Assembly: GCF_900496995.4 (NCBI RefSeq)
Contig: NC_044027.1
Coordinates: 16,020,743-16,084,742, forward strand
DNA: 64,000 bases
Direction: 5' to 3'
Origin: Aquila chrysaetos chrysaetos
Taxonomy: Eukaryota; Chordata; Aves; Accipitriformes; Accipitridae
Shown: piece by piece, positions 1-15,400 of the stretch
How the letters are laid out: each line of letters opens with the position of its first letter
How positions within the stretch are numbered: the first letter of the stretch is position 1
Translations under genes and position numbers: made by a program
Notes under the pieces: generated by a model
What the model was told of the DNA's origin: nothing
Databases searched by the model: none
What the model saw: the letters and a program-made list of their open reading frames with translations, nothing else

Positions 1-124
1 AGGGGAGGGTGGTCTCCAAAACCCAGGGCGGGGGACACACACGACACAGACGCGTCCCAGCGCTTGGGCACAGTCAGCATTGTCCTGTTTCCACAAAGCC
101 CCGTGGCTGAAAACACACGCCTTA
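1..124. other. Unassigned left edge beyond the MED22 3' end
   Basis: GC-rich sequence lying past the last MED22 polyadenylation signal. No exon or repeat is recognisable. In mammals SURF6 is the next gene on this side, so it may be intergenic or the far flank of that gene, but nothing here proves it. Confidence 0.4.
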
Positions 125-146
125 AAAATTATACAAAAGAGTTAGT

Positions 147-152
147 TTTATT
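147..152 (-). terminator. MED22: MED22 distal poly(A) signal
   Basis: The plus strand reads tttatt, so the minus strand has a canonical AATAAA. It lies about 1.2 kb past the long-isoform stop codon at 1324-1326 and is the last such hexamer before the window edge. A second minus-strand AATAAA at 508-513 could serve a shorter 3'UTR. The choice between them is inferred, not observed. Confidence 0.55.
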
Positions 153-1323
153 AAACCACCTAATTACAAAAATAAATGGAATGGAAGAAAACGAAGTCAA
201 AACACTGACCAAAATTCACATCCTAAGAAGTGAGACGCTGCAGCAGAATGCCAGGGAAGCTCAGCTCAGCTGCTGGCACGCAGCCGCAGCTCCACAGTGC
301 CCACCACACTGAGCTGTCACGACCCTATTCCAGTTCAACTACACCCCGCACCCAGTCAACGCAGAACGACCACAACAGGGAAGGGCCGAAGAAGTGCCAC
401 GCTGCTGCACAGCTGCAGGCAAAGCACCAACCGCGTCTCGAAGGAAACTGCGAGAGTAACAGAGAATCCCTCACAGCTCCATATGCCCCAGTCATCTCCA
501 GACTTTTTTATTAGACAAAACTATTAGACAACGCAAACACTGGCTTCATTTTAGCTCAGGCTATGTTAATAGAAAGCTTCTGTGTAAACGCTGAGAACAG
601 AATCAGACTAAAGCATGTCATGGCTTCTCTCTGGGGCCTCGAGCAAATGCCATCATCAATACCTCAGTCTGATTCCTCAGTGTGCCCTTTCCTCTTTGAA
701 AGGGAGAATACTGCTCTTTGATAAGGGTCTCCCGAGAGCCTCCTCCCAAACGGCTGCTAGCAAGAAGTTCAAGTTTGTGAAGCACTCTGACAGTGAAGAC
801 TGCTGACTAAAAAAAATATGACAAGATTCTTACCCTAATTAAGTAGAACGGAGGTTGTCAGAGGCCATCCTGAGAGAGCTTTAAAGCAGCCAGAATGTCA
901 GTAACTTTGGGAAGCAGGGTAAAAACCCCAAAACACTCGCTGCCCCCACATTTGGCTCAAGTTTATCCCAAACAAATTCAACTCCCCACACTCCAGCATG
1001 TACTTACTGAGATTCACATGGAAACAAACTGGATTTCTAATGAACTCTACACGTAACTATCATGTAAAAGCAAACCTAACTCTAACTTGTCAGAGCAATC
1101 AACTTTGTATTTACTTATCGCGGTCTCTTAAGGGAGACGAACACTCATAGCAACGTCCCAGGGGCAGAGAAAGCACTGTGGCTATCCAGTGAGCAGAAAC
1201 CTACAAACACAGCTCCAGTGCCTTCTCCTGACAGCAGGAGACGCTTGCTCAGTACAGCAGGTGGAAGACTTGCAGCAGCGCAGTGCCGCCGGGAGGAACA
1301 TGTTCAGCAGCAGAGGATCCTCT

Positions 1324-4300
1324 TCAGGAGTGCTCCGGGGGGCCTGCCCCGTGCCCGTTCACGTGAGGGTGCGATGGGGTTGAGCTCTGGGAGGTAGCAA
1401 CGCTCTGCTCTGCTGTGGCAGCTGTCAGAGGCATGGAGAGGCTTTCGGGGGACAGCGTGGCAAAGTCTTGTCTCCAGTAGGCTTCGCACAGTGGAAGATC
1501 ATTGCTGTCACACAGACTGTAGCTTTCCAGAACAACCCCAGTAAGGAGAGACAGCGGGTGCAGTAAGAGAGGAGGGGAGGGAGGGAAAGGGTGGGGGAAG
1601 CAAGACAGAAGCAAAGCATTAAGAAAATGGCAAAAAACCCCACTCATGGGTGTAAGGTCTGTGATCACAAATTCATCACAAGTCTTGTGACACTGGCCTT
1701 CCCTAAGATACCCTTAAGAGCTGGTCTTGAACCTTGCGGGCCTGGTGAGGGTCAGGGGAATTTCAGAGACAAAACTGTTGCTAAAAACTGAAACAGAGGC
1801 TCAATTCTAATCCAGATGCTCTAAGTCCCTGGAAAGATCTCGGCTGAGGTCCTGGCACCGCAAAGATGGGAGTTCTGCTACTGATTTGAGTGAGGTGAGG
1901 ACCCCATTCATAATTATTTTACTTGGAATTAGATCATGACCTATGTGAGATAAAAAATAGAAATCCTGCTCTAAATTTAAGTTCAGCAGAAGAGCTGGCA
2001 CAATTGTTTCAGGGCCTGCCCCTGTCATGATAAAGAAGAAACCTATTTGCACCCTTGCCCTTTCAATAAAGTGCTCCACAGAAGGTCTGGGTCTTCTGTG
2101 GAAGCTCCGCAGCCTGATTATAAAGTTCTGATGGCTCCTATCATTTTCAGCAGAACCTGAGCTGTTCTCCTAAAAGCAGCTTGCTGTATTTGACTGCTGT
2201 AGACTACAGAGCTGGATGAACCAGCAGTGTGGGAAAGTAAAGTTTTTAAACAACTGGCTAATTCTTGCCTGTGCTCTGAGGAAAACTAAAACTAAAAAAC
2301 TAAAAAGAAAAGTGATGGAAGAAACTGGAACAAAACCAAAACAAATTCCAAAGAGAGGAAGGAGCTGTACACACACAAGACATCCAAGACAAAGTGAGTG
2401 CTGGAGCAGAAAGCAGCTTGCGTTCACAGTAAAACAAACCCAGTGGGTCAAGTAATTTTGTTGTTGCAGCTTTATTTACATTTTTAATGTACGGACTTGA
2501 ATAGATGCTTAGGGAAATATTTAGGTGTAGAAATATGAGACACTTCAAATTGCACAAACATGAAACATGTTGAGATTTAACCCCACACTCAAGACAGCTC
2601 CTGTGATCTCAGAGGAGGGAGCAATGGAACATAAATGCAAGTTTGGGGTTTAGGATGAGAAAAGGCAAGCTGGACTTGGAGTTACCGCTTTGGGGAGTAA
2701 GCACACAAAGCACTAGTTGCAAGCATCTACTTCTGAGCTCTTTTCTGGCAGCATCACCCAGCTGGTTTTGCAGTAGAAATGACAAGGCAGTGAACACAGG
2801 CTTTATATCTGGGGCCTTCGTAAAATGCCGTGGAAGACCACCCTTCCCTACTGTCCTCCACACACAGCAAAGCTGGGTTCAATTAGCAAAGACCTTCAGG
2901 ACTGAACCAGAACTACGAGTCCTTTTCTGTCAGTCTTAGACCTCAGGCCATGGTTTCAAAGGAAAATCTGGCCACAGCATCCACTGCATCTTGGCAGGGG
3001 AGTTACAAAGAAAAGTTCAGCTGCGTCAGAAGCACAACTGCTTCTCCTGCTGCTCCCGTTAGAACAGTTCCAAAAGTCTAAGCTTCGCCTCTCACGTAAC
3101 ACTCCTCAAAAGTCAGGGTGAATAAGCAGCTACTGCACAGCCCACAACAGCACTGCCCAACCTGCTACTCTGTCCTTTGAGGGTTTCTCAGTGCAAGGGA
3201 CTTCACTACTCCCCTTTGGGGCATGCAGCCAGGTCTGTGTGCAGAGGAACAGCTCTAGGAAACTACTTGAAGACAGGGTCTGAAAGCAAAGATTCCTTCA
3301 GAACAATCTACTTGGCTTTAGTTTCAAGGACCTGCTTTCAGGTCGCCTCATTAAAACCCCCACGTACACAAGAAAACCCTAGCAATGAAACCTGACCCTA
3401 CACCTGAGGTGCATCCTATTAGTTACTCGCTGTGGGCAAGGGGCTCCCTCCTAAGTCCCCTTAGCACAATGGCAGTGACAAATGCTGGGTAGGAGACACT
3501 CCTTTCCATAGGTTTTTTTCACAGCCATCAGGAGCACTGCACAGGTACCAAACAAGCTACACAGCACAGGGCAGGCAGCTCTCAGCTCTGCAGCAGCTGG
3601 AGGTGTGCTGCTGCAGGGAGCTCTTTTCTACAGCCTTCCCTGGAGGGAAGACCTAAAATAAACTAACCAGTGACCTTCAGGGAAACTGGAGCACGGGAGA
3701 GCAGTTTGGCAGCATGGCTGTATGGAACCCATGTCCTGGCCTCACGGGACTGCATGCCTCTTTATAAATCCTGTGGGATCAAGCCCCATGAGAAAGTAAC
3801 AGATGGTACAGAGGGGCAACCCCAGCTGGGCTCCCAGGACAGCACAGAATGCCCGTTTGTGGGCAAACCAGCTATTGCATTTACAGCCATTTAAACATGA
3901 TTATCACTCTACGACTATGTGACATAACAGAACCCCTTCTTCCCCACATTAGACAATAAGGTTTCATTAAAAATATCTTAGTACTCTAGTTATAAAAGGA
4001 CTTTGAATAAATCACCATTTCTATATTTACACACACACAATTTCTTTGGTGCAGAAAAAGACAAGAAAAAGCACAGGAAAGGAGTAAGTGCTAAAAGCAA
4101 ACGACTAAGTGCTACATGATAACAGGTTTCAGTGGAGGGATCATAGCTCTGTAGAGTTGCAAAGTTTCCTCACCTCGTGACCACTCTTCTAAGAAAGAGC
4201 ATGAAGGCAAATCCATTTGGTATATGCCAACGTTTGTGCTTAGATGTTAGTTCTGTTACAAAGGGTTGCTCTATATGGCATCTGGTGCCAGGCAGGTGAA

Positions 4301-6959
4301 CAGACCATGCCAGCACGGTCAGAACCCCTTAGCCCAGAAGTTAAAGCTACCGACACACAGTGGTGGCAGTCTGGTGACAGTGTGAGGGAAGCATGTCTGG
4401 TACACGTGAGGCACTATCATCCCACACTGCATCGCTTTGGATACAGCTCGCTGCTGTGCTGTATGCAGCCTATGTAGTGGATACACCCCTGACCTATCAG
4501 GGCCTGGACTGGTGCTTGGGTTTGCGACCATCACTCTTCATTTCTGAGATATTTCTAGGATCCCTTGCCACCGCCCCAAAAAAATAAGTCAAGTTTGAAA
4601 AACAACTCTGAACTTTTACCTCAAGTTTTCTTCTGATGTCATAGCCATTCCTAAGCTGTGCCATATCAGTATCTTTTTAGTCTTAAAATACATATATTAA
4701 CCCATAAATAATGGCCTAACTTCCAAAGATATTGAGTAATTAGGGTTTTAGTTGACTTAGCTGGGGTTATAGGCATTCAGCATTTTTAGAAAGGAGGGAA
4801 AAGCAAAAATAGAAAACCTGGTCATTAAAATTCTAAATAAGGTTTTCAAAAGTTAAGTTTTTGTTTATAAGTCATAGCATTATTGCACTGACTTCACTTA
4901 GCTTGTACAGTGCAGCCAAAATAATCAGGTTCTCATTTGTTTTCTCCTGCTTTCGTTTACTGCATCATCAACTAGAAGTGCTGGAGTGCATGACAGAAAA
5001 TAAAAAAATAAAGTGTCTGAATTCTCTAAAGCCTGTTTTCTAAGAGTCTTTTAAAAACATTAAAAATCCCACAAACAGATCAGTAATAAGTCTTCCATAG
5101 AAAAATCCTATCACAATACTTCATAATTCAATGAAACTGAGCAAGTCTTTTTTGCTCATTTCAAATGCTCACCCCAACAGGACTCCAGGCAGCTGGGGGC
5201 AGTGGACTACAAGGGAAAAGGCACACTGTGTAACCAGGTCACTTGTGAAAGAACTCACCAGGAAGACGAAGACGTGGTTATCTCATCTAACATGAGGACC
5301 CAGCTCAGCAAGCTAGTCTCTCCAAGGAGAGAGACAGAGGCTCCTCCAGAAGGATACTCAGACAGAAGCCTATACCCCAAGGAAATTCATCTCCTTTTAC
5401 AAGGATTACAAAAGAAGCCTAAGCAAATTATCTGTCAAATCTAGCCAACTAAAGCAGGCACCTAGAGTGGGACGCTGTGAATACGTCCTTCACCATGACA
5501 CTTATACCCTGTAGGATATCTACAAGGAAAAGGCAGTTACTTTAGTTGCAGAAAAAGAGTTTAACCTAATTAAAAACAGGAGTGAAATGCTGTTGGGAAC
5601 ATTCTCAAGACCTGTACTCTAAGGACTACTTGTTTGTCTGGACTAACTACCCCAAAAGGGCTGGGATCATAAGGCAGAAGTCCACTGCCCTATTTGTACC
5701 TGGAAGAGTAATATTCTTCTTCTAGCTCGTACAGGTCAATGGAGATCTCATCTCGTAGTGCAATCAACTTCTTGTCGCATTCCTCCTGCAAGCTTCTCAG
5801 CTGCTGGTTGCGCTGGTTGATAGCTTCATTCACAGAGGGGAAATCATTGAGGATCAAGAACTGCTTCAGGTCAGACACAAGTTTCATCAGGGACTCACCA
5901 GCTCGGACCTTGTAGCAGGGAGGAGAAAAAAAAAAAAAAAAAAAAAATCACATAGCACACAGTATATCAAAACAGTGCTTTACTCCAATTCTAAAGCAAG
6001 ATCTCCCAAGCTGCTCCTTCAGCCTAAGCCTTGAATAAAGTAGAAACTCTCACATTACTTGAGGATTCTGACAGAAGCCTGTAGCTGACAAGCCAGGCTA
6101 CCCCAGCTTTCCCCCTAGAGAAGGGATTCACCTGACAGCCACCTCAAATATCAGGTTACTCTCCTAGCAGCAGACCTTGTAAGAGTTATAAAAGCTACCC
6201 AAGATGCAACAATGAAACTAACAGTACCTGCAGGACATGCTACCCACCGATTTGAACAGCAGATACTACTCACAATGTTTGCAGCTCTGACATGCATCTC
6301 ATAGTTATCTTGTTCACCCTGGGTTGCTCGAGAGACTTGAGTTTCATCCTCAATCTAAAGAAAAACGTGTACATAGCCACCTTTACATACTAAAATCCTG
6401 ATACACAATTACTACATTATAAGTAAACTCATTTCACTTCAATCCACACAAGGAATCCTTGGGGTGGCCTCTGGACTCTACAGCACCCGCGAATCATCTT
6501 TGCTACCCTCCCCGCCGTTCTCCCCCGTTCAGCAACACCAGGGCAGAGGCAGGGAGGCCAGCAGCAGCCGGGGAGAACCGCCCGCCGCCCGCCCTCGGGA
6601 AAGAACCCTCTTCCCTCGGGGCAACCGGGAGACAGGTCCCGCCGCTGCCCGCCGCCCTCCCCTCAGGGGCTCGCTCTCTCCTCACGGCCGCCCCCGGTTG
6701 CAGGGCCGCGGCCGCTCTCCCCTCAGGGGCCCCGCTCTCCCCTCAGGGGCGCCGCCGGGGAAAACCCGCCCCTCTCCCCTCAGGAGCCCAGCTGCTCCCC
6801 CGGCCGCCTCGGGGCTCGGCCACGGCCCCTGCCCACCTTAGCCGTCTTGATGATTTCGGTGAAGTTATCCATGATAGACTTGACATCGTCCTTGAGGCGC
6901 TTGTTGTAGGACTGCAGCAGGGTCTCCTTGCTTTGCGGCAGCACCCGCTGCTGCGCCAT
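1324..6959 (-). CDS. MED22: Mediator complex subunit 22 (SURF5), long isoform, 203 aa
   Basis: MED22 is a subunit of the Mediator head module, which bridges transcription factors and RNA polymerase II in the nucleus. Coding exons on the minus strand are 6837-6959 (starts [16 protein letters not shown]), 6274-6354, 5700-5908 and 1324-1522. All junctions are GT-AG, and the exons join in frame to 203 codons (human long form about 200). Residues 1-140 are charged and heptad-like, including the segments [14 protein letters not shown] and [16 protein letters not shown], as expected for a helical head subunit. The last exon encodes a Ser/Thr/Pro-rich tail starting [16 protein letters not shown] and ending GAGPPEHS, matching the human tail in pattern. 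The gene is head-to-head with RPL7A, with only 145 bp between start codons. A 22-nt T tract at 5926-5947 (read on the minus strand) forms the polypyrimidine tract before exon 3. Confidence 0.96.
1523..5699 (-). other. MED22: MED22 intron 3, or short-isoform 3'UTR
   Basis: A 4.2-kb stretch between the last two MED22 coding exons. No other gene, conserved exon or recognisable transposon was seen in it. It contains minus-strand poly(A) hexamers at 2471-2476 and nearby, which could end the short MED22 transcript. The open frames in it lack family similarity and splice-site support. Confidence 0.6.
5690..6959 (-). CDS. MED22: MED22 short isoform, 140 aa, ending by read-through of the exon 3 donor
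   Basis: Exon 3 ends at 5700 with donor GTACAA. If this donor is not used, translation adds only Arg-Tyr-Lys and stops at 5690-5692, giving exactly 140 residues. That is the length I recall for the short human SURF5/MED22 isoform. The alternative product keeps the whole helical region but loses the Ser/Pro-rich tail. A candidate 3' end is the minus-strand AATAAA at 2471-2476 (with ATTAAA just beside it), about 3.2 kb away. The isoform is inferred from sequence and family knowledge only. Confidence 0.7.
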
Positions 6960-7032
6960 GGCGGCCCGCGACCCCGCTCCGCCCCTCTTGAACCTCCCCG
7001 GCCCCGCCCCGCCGCGCGCGACGCCGCCGTCC

Positions 7033-7042
7033 TCTCGCGAGA
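7033..7042. promoter_or_regulatory. TCTCGCGAGA palindromic promoter element
   Basis: A perfect 10-bp palindrome centred between the two divergent start codons. This CGCG motif is known to be enriched in TATA-less, often bidirectional housekeeping and ribosomal-protein promoters. It is therefore a likely core activator for both MED22 and RPL7A. The match is seen directly; the function is inferred. Confidence 0.7.
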
Positions 7043-7061
7043 CGTCGCGCCCCATAGATAC

Positions 7062-7073
7062 TTCCCAGCATGC
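7062..7073 (+). promoter_or_regulatory. ZNF143/SBS-type motif
   Basis: The sequence TTCCCAGCATGC matches the core of the ZNF143 (Staf) binding site common in TATA-less vertebrate promoters. It lies about 5 bp upstream of the RPL7A pyrimidine tract, a position that fits direct use at this promoter. Confidence 0.6.
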
Positions 7074-7077
7074 AGCG

Positions 7078-7096
7078 CTTCCCCTTTCTCTTCCTC
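7078..7096 (+). promoter_or_regulatory. RPL7A: RPL7A 5'TOP pyrimidine tract and probable transcription start
   Basis: An uninterrupted 19-nt C/T run beginning with C and ending 8 bp before the RPL7A ATG. Vertebrate ribosomal-protein mRNAs start at a C within such a tract (5' terminal oligopyrimidine motif), which places their translation under mTOR/LARP1 control. The start site itself is inferred. Confidence 0.75.
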
Positions 7097-7104
7097 AGTC
7101 CAAG

Positions 7105-11208
<4,104 letters not shown>

Positions 11209-11249
11209 CGATGTACTGGATTGCTTCCGTGTTTTCTGTACATAAAAAG

Positions 11250-11255
11250 AATAAA
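11250..11255 (+). terminator. RPL7A: RPL7A poly(A) signal
   Basis: Canonical AATAAA 42 bp after the stop codon at 11206-11208, giving a very short 3'UTR as is normal for ribosomal-protein mRNAs. Cleavage is expected near 11270-11285. Confidence 0.9.
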
Positions 11256-11290
11256 CCCCCAGATGAAGTTTCAGTGGTCTCTGTTAATCG

Positions 11291-11939
11291 GAGTGTTCCA
11301 GGCAGCGGGTAGCACATTAGCATTGCCTTTCATCAAATGATTGAGTAGTGCCGCACAGAAATAGTTGCATAGAGCAGGTGATGACTTGGAACAACTGCCC
11401 TTAATTATTAGTCCTATGTCGTGATTCCTCTCTGAACACATAGCCCATCAACAGTGGCTCAGCTGTGCATACTTTGTGATCATAAAGTTGCATGGGCTAG
11501 GCTAGTTCTGGCTTTAAGCCTAGCTTGCTTATGCAAATACCTCTCAGTTGGGAATGGCTCTAGATAATCTCCCTCAGTACTTGGACTTAGTTATGGTATG
11601 GGTTGTATAGGGTGTTAGAACACTTCACCGGGCTAACCAGCTGGGGACCTCCCATGAGGAGGTCTGTAACACCTCCTCCAAGGCAAGAATGGTCAGGCTG
11701 AAGTGGGGAAGGAATCTAGACCTTTTTGTCCTTCTGTTCTTTCCTGACTGCTGACTTCGTCTTGTGGTGTTGTCAGAGGCTACCAAGCTTGATAAGGCTC
11801 CAGGTGTGGTGGCCGCTGCTTGTTTTTGCTGGCCCTCATCATGGTCTTGCAAGCCACAGGCTGCCCTACCCAGCTAGACTCTAGTATCCACAGTAACCTT
11901 TAATTCAGGTCTGTCCCTGTTAAGATGCAAGACGCACAA
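11291..11939. other. RPL7A-SURF1 tail-to-tail intergenic spacer
   Basis: About 650 bp between the RPL7A cleavage region and the likely SURF1 3' end. No exon, structured RNA or transposon is recognisable. The minus-strand frame at 11625-11852 has no family similarity and no splice-site support. Confidence 0.6.
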
Positions 11940-11956
11940 TGTGAGTCACACAGCCC

Positions 11957-11966
11957 TTTATTTATT
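11957..11966 (-). terminator. SURF1: SURF1 poly(A) signal, doubled
   Basis: The minus strand reads AATAAATAAA, two overlapping canonical hexamers, about 440 bp past the SURF1 stop codon. Cleavage is expected near 11940, which would leave SURF1 and RPL7A transcripts non-overlapping. Confidence 0.7.
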
Positions 11967-12404
11967 CCGATGCAACTGCTGTGAACTGCTCCTGACTTCA
12001 GGAATGACTGTTCCGTACAAAGAAACTGTGATTCACAAAATCCCTTGCCATCTTTTGGAAAATACAGCAGTGGAGAAGTTAAAAACTTGGAATCGACCAC
12101 ACTAGAAAAGTGTATCCTTGAGATTTCTAGTTGAAGCTGATTTACATGCAATAGTCTCAACAGCCACTTAAGAATTTTGAAGTTCAGTGCTTCCAAGCTG
12201 CAGCCAGAATCACACTGCTAGGAGCTCAGAGTCTGCATCAGTTGCTTGAAGTCCATTTGCAGCTTCATAGCTGCATATATTTACTGAACATGTTGCCGTG
12301 AAACTCTGGGTGCTTCAGTTATTCAGGACTGATCAGTCAAGAGCAGACTTCTATAAAAAAGACAGCAGTCTGTAGTACAGAAGAGAAGAAACTAGCCCTT
12401 CCTT

Positions 12405-15400
12405 TCACAGAGGTATCTTTTGTATAAATTTTCTGTACCACAAGAATGAAGTTGCAGCGCATAAGCCATACCTATGAAAGAAAACAAAACCACATTTACA
12501 CCTTCTTTTCAAGATGGATGGGACCTCCCTAAGTCAGCTGCAGTGCAGTAAGACACAAAACCTGTCAAATACTGTGCAAATGTTACTTAGGTTAAAGCTT
12601 TAGGCTTTTGCAGCTTAAGGGCTCATCCAGTCTCACTGGTGCAGAAGCAAGAATGCCAGGCAAAGCCTTACATTCAAAAGAAACGCGTGGAAAGTCAAAC
12701 GTGGGCTGGGTAACTCACCAGGTGATGATGTACTGCATGTGCTCGTTTCTGAGGCTCACTCTTGTCTGGCCTCCGATGGGCCCCCCTGGGACTGTGCTTC
12801 CTGTAGGTACAACAGAGTGCACGAGTTAAATCTCTAGTCTGCACCATGTAGAGCTGCCCTTGCTGTGAGAAACGGGATGAAGGTGGTCAGTCACATGGAT
12901 ACCCTGCTCCTCTTCCTCGGCCATAGTGTTCCCAAGTTCCCAGCAAAGCCAGAGCTGTGGGGCAGGCGGCCCTACAGCAAGTGGCTGGTTGTGCTCTAGG
13001 CATCGAACACTACCTGCACCACTCCAAGCGTGCTACCGTTCCCAGTGCTGGCTGCCTATCACCTTCAAAATAGCAGACCTAGCAGAGCACACAAAGAGAA
13101 GAGAAAGATGCAATACCTTGTTGGACTTGATCTTGAAGGTCTTTTCTAACCTAAATGATTCTATGATTCTACCTTTCCAAGTGCCATGGGGAAATAACTA
13201 ACTGAAAGTAAGGGGAGGGAGACCGATGTAAATTGGACATGGGGTTGGGTTCCTCTGTGACTTACTGAAATCTGCATCGATAAAGATGGGCTCAGCGCCG
13301 GTCACCTTTGCCATAGCCTCCAGGTCACGGTAATGCCAGCGGTTTTTCTCAATGTTATTTTCAGGCACAAAAGGTTTCCGGGTTTCTGATAACCTCACCA
13401 CCCCAGTGAGATCAATTTCACCTTCAATCTGAAGAGAAGTGCAGAGGAGAAAAAAGGAATCTTTCAAGGTTCATTTCATATTCTGGCATACCAGGTCCTG
13501 GTAGAAAAATAGGGCTCTTGCGGGGTCTGATTATAAATCAAGTGGTTGTGCCCTGCAGTGGGGTAGTGCTGTAACACAGCAGGGAAAAAAGCAGATCAGG
13601 AACAGCTCCCTGTTTGTAAAAAGCATTATTTACTTAACAATAAGGTGGGAAGAAAAGGTTTGCTGCCTTTGAAAAGCACAATGACTTTCAAATAACCTCC
13701 CGTGATGCGGAACATGGCTGCTGCCTTTCTGGGTTTGTCAGCAGTGCCTCTGGGTTATCAAAGGGCAAAAGTAACACACGACATTCCCTGTATCCCCCTT
13801 ACCTGTCCCTTCAGCCTGGTCTCCGGTTTCATTTTCTTTTTGGGCACAAATCCTCGGTTGACTAAAATTGTGACCCTAGAGTTGCATAAAGAAGTATGGC
13901 TCATGAGTGAAAGGAAATTTATTCCTCCTGCTGCCTAGAACTAAGTACCAAAGGAAGAAGCAACCCGTACGTTTGGTACCACTTTTTTTTGTCATCTCAG
14001 AGCACATTATAGGGGAATTTAAACACAATTTCAAATCGAGCCTCAGTGACCTAACAGACTGTGAGAGATTCCTTTTAAGGTAGAGGGACTGATTTATATA
14101 AACTCAACCACCGTGATTCAGCTTTTCAAAAGAGAAGTAAGTTTCTCACAAGAACCATGAGTTTCATTAACTTACCCTAGTTCTGTGCAGTAGAAAGGAG
14201 TAATGACGTTTGCTCCATTTTCCGGGTGGGATGTCAGTCGCCCGGCTTCTCTGGCTTCTCGCTCAGGGTCCACAAGTGACCGTGGCAAAATATAGAGCTC
14301 CTTGGAGTGATCAAAATGCCCTCGGACCTTTACAGGTCTGTACTCCAATTCCTTCAATTCCATGGGGCTGCATGGAACAGGATGAAAACAAAATCATGGC
14401 TGCAACAGGCAAATCAAATTAGGGGATTTTATTGTGAGATTCTCCTTTTCCGTAATGGTTCACTCTACAGCCAGTTGCCAGACAGAAACAGAAGACAAAC
14501 ACCCCGTGGAATAAGCAGCTGGCTTAATATTTTATTACTATCACAGTGAATCAAATCGAGATGATTGTGAGTATCCAGAGAGCAGTTCTTTGCCATGATA
14601 CCTGTAACCCAGGGCCACTTCAATGCCACACACCACTGATCAGCAGGTGGATAGGCTGCATGTGCATCCAGCCAACAGGGAGCATTTCTTTCCCATCCCA
14701 GACCATGAAATCGAACAACTGTACTGTTTTGACAGTTGTGCCATATGGCCAAGTGACCTTAAAAATCTGTCTCATATCTAACACAACTGCTCCACACCTG
14801 GGGCAGGGCCTGCTATTGATCCAAGACTCCCTGTTGCAGGAATAATCCCTGTGGGACATCACAGACACCAGCTACCAAGTCCTCCTTCTCCAGGAGGATT
14901 ACGTATGGTATGAACTACATACCACATTCTCCTGAACAGAGATTAATCCTTTTTACATGCATTTACAGTATCCCATAGGGAAGCGTTCACTTATTCTTTT
15001 ACTAAAAATAAGACAATTTAACAGGATGTCTATCACTCTAATTTGCTTGCATGTCCTGATTCCCATTGCATTCCTTCATTTTCATGCAGTTTCGTTTAGC
15101 ATAAGCTCATTAGTGCAGGGACCATATCTAATATCCCCAGCACACTGTCAGTGCTCTGTAGACAATAAACTATCTCAGGTTCCGTACTCTAATGTCAGAG
15201 GGATGGGCTCTGATGTAATTCTTGATGCCAGTTGTGCAATCAAATCTAATTTCCACTTTCGTCGCTGGACCTGAAAGTACACAAACACAAAAGTAATTCC
15301 TTGTGGTAGAACAGAGCAATGTAATAACCCCAGCAAGCCTTAAAATCTTTCTCATAAGTTTCTCCTCTGACCCTAAAGCAGGGTAATTGGAGATATGGAA

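Larger units (their letters stand above)
6960..7104. promoter_or_regulatory. MED22/RPL7A bidirectional CpG-island promoter
   Basis: Only 145 bp separate the MED22 start codon (minus) from the RPL7A start codon (plus), inside a strongly CpG-rich island of about 6.5-7.45 kb. No TATA box faces either gene. The interval contains the palindromic element TCTCGCGAGA at 7033-7042, a ZNF143-type motif TTCCCAGCATGC at 7062-7073, and a pyrimidine run next to RPL7A. The mouse and human Surf5/Surf3 genes are also head-to-head. Confidence 0.85.
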
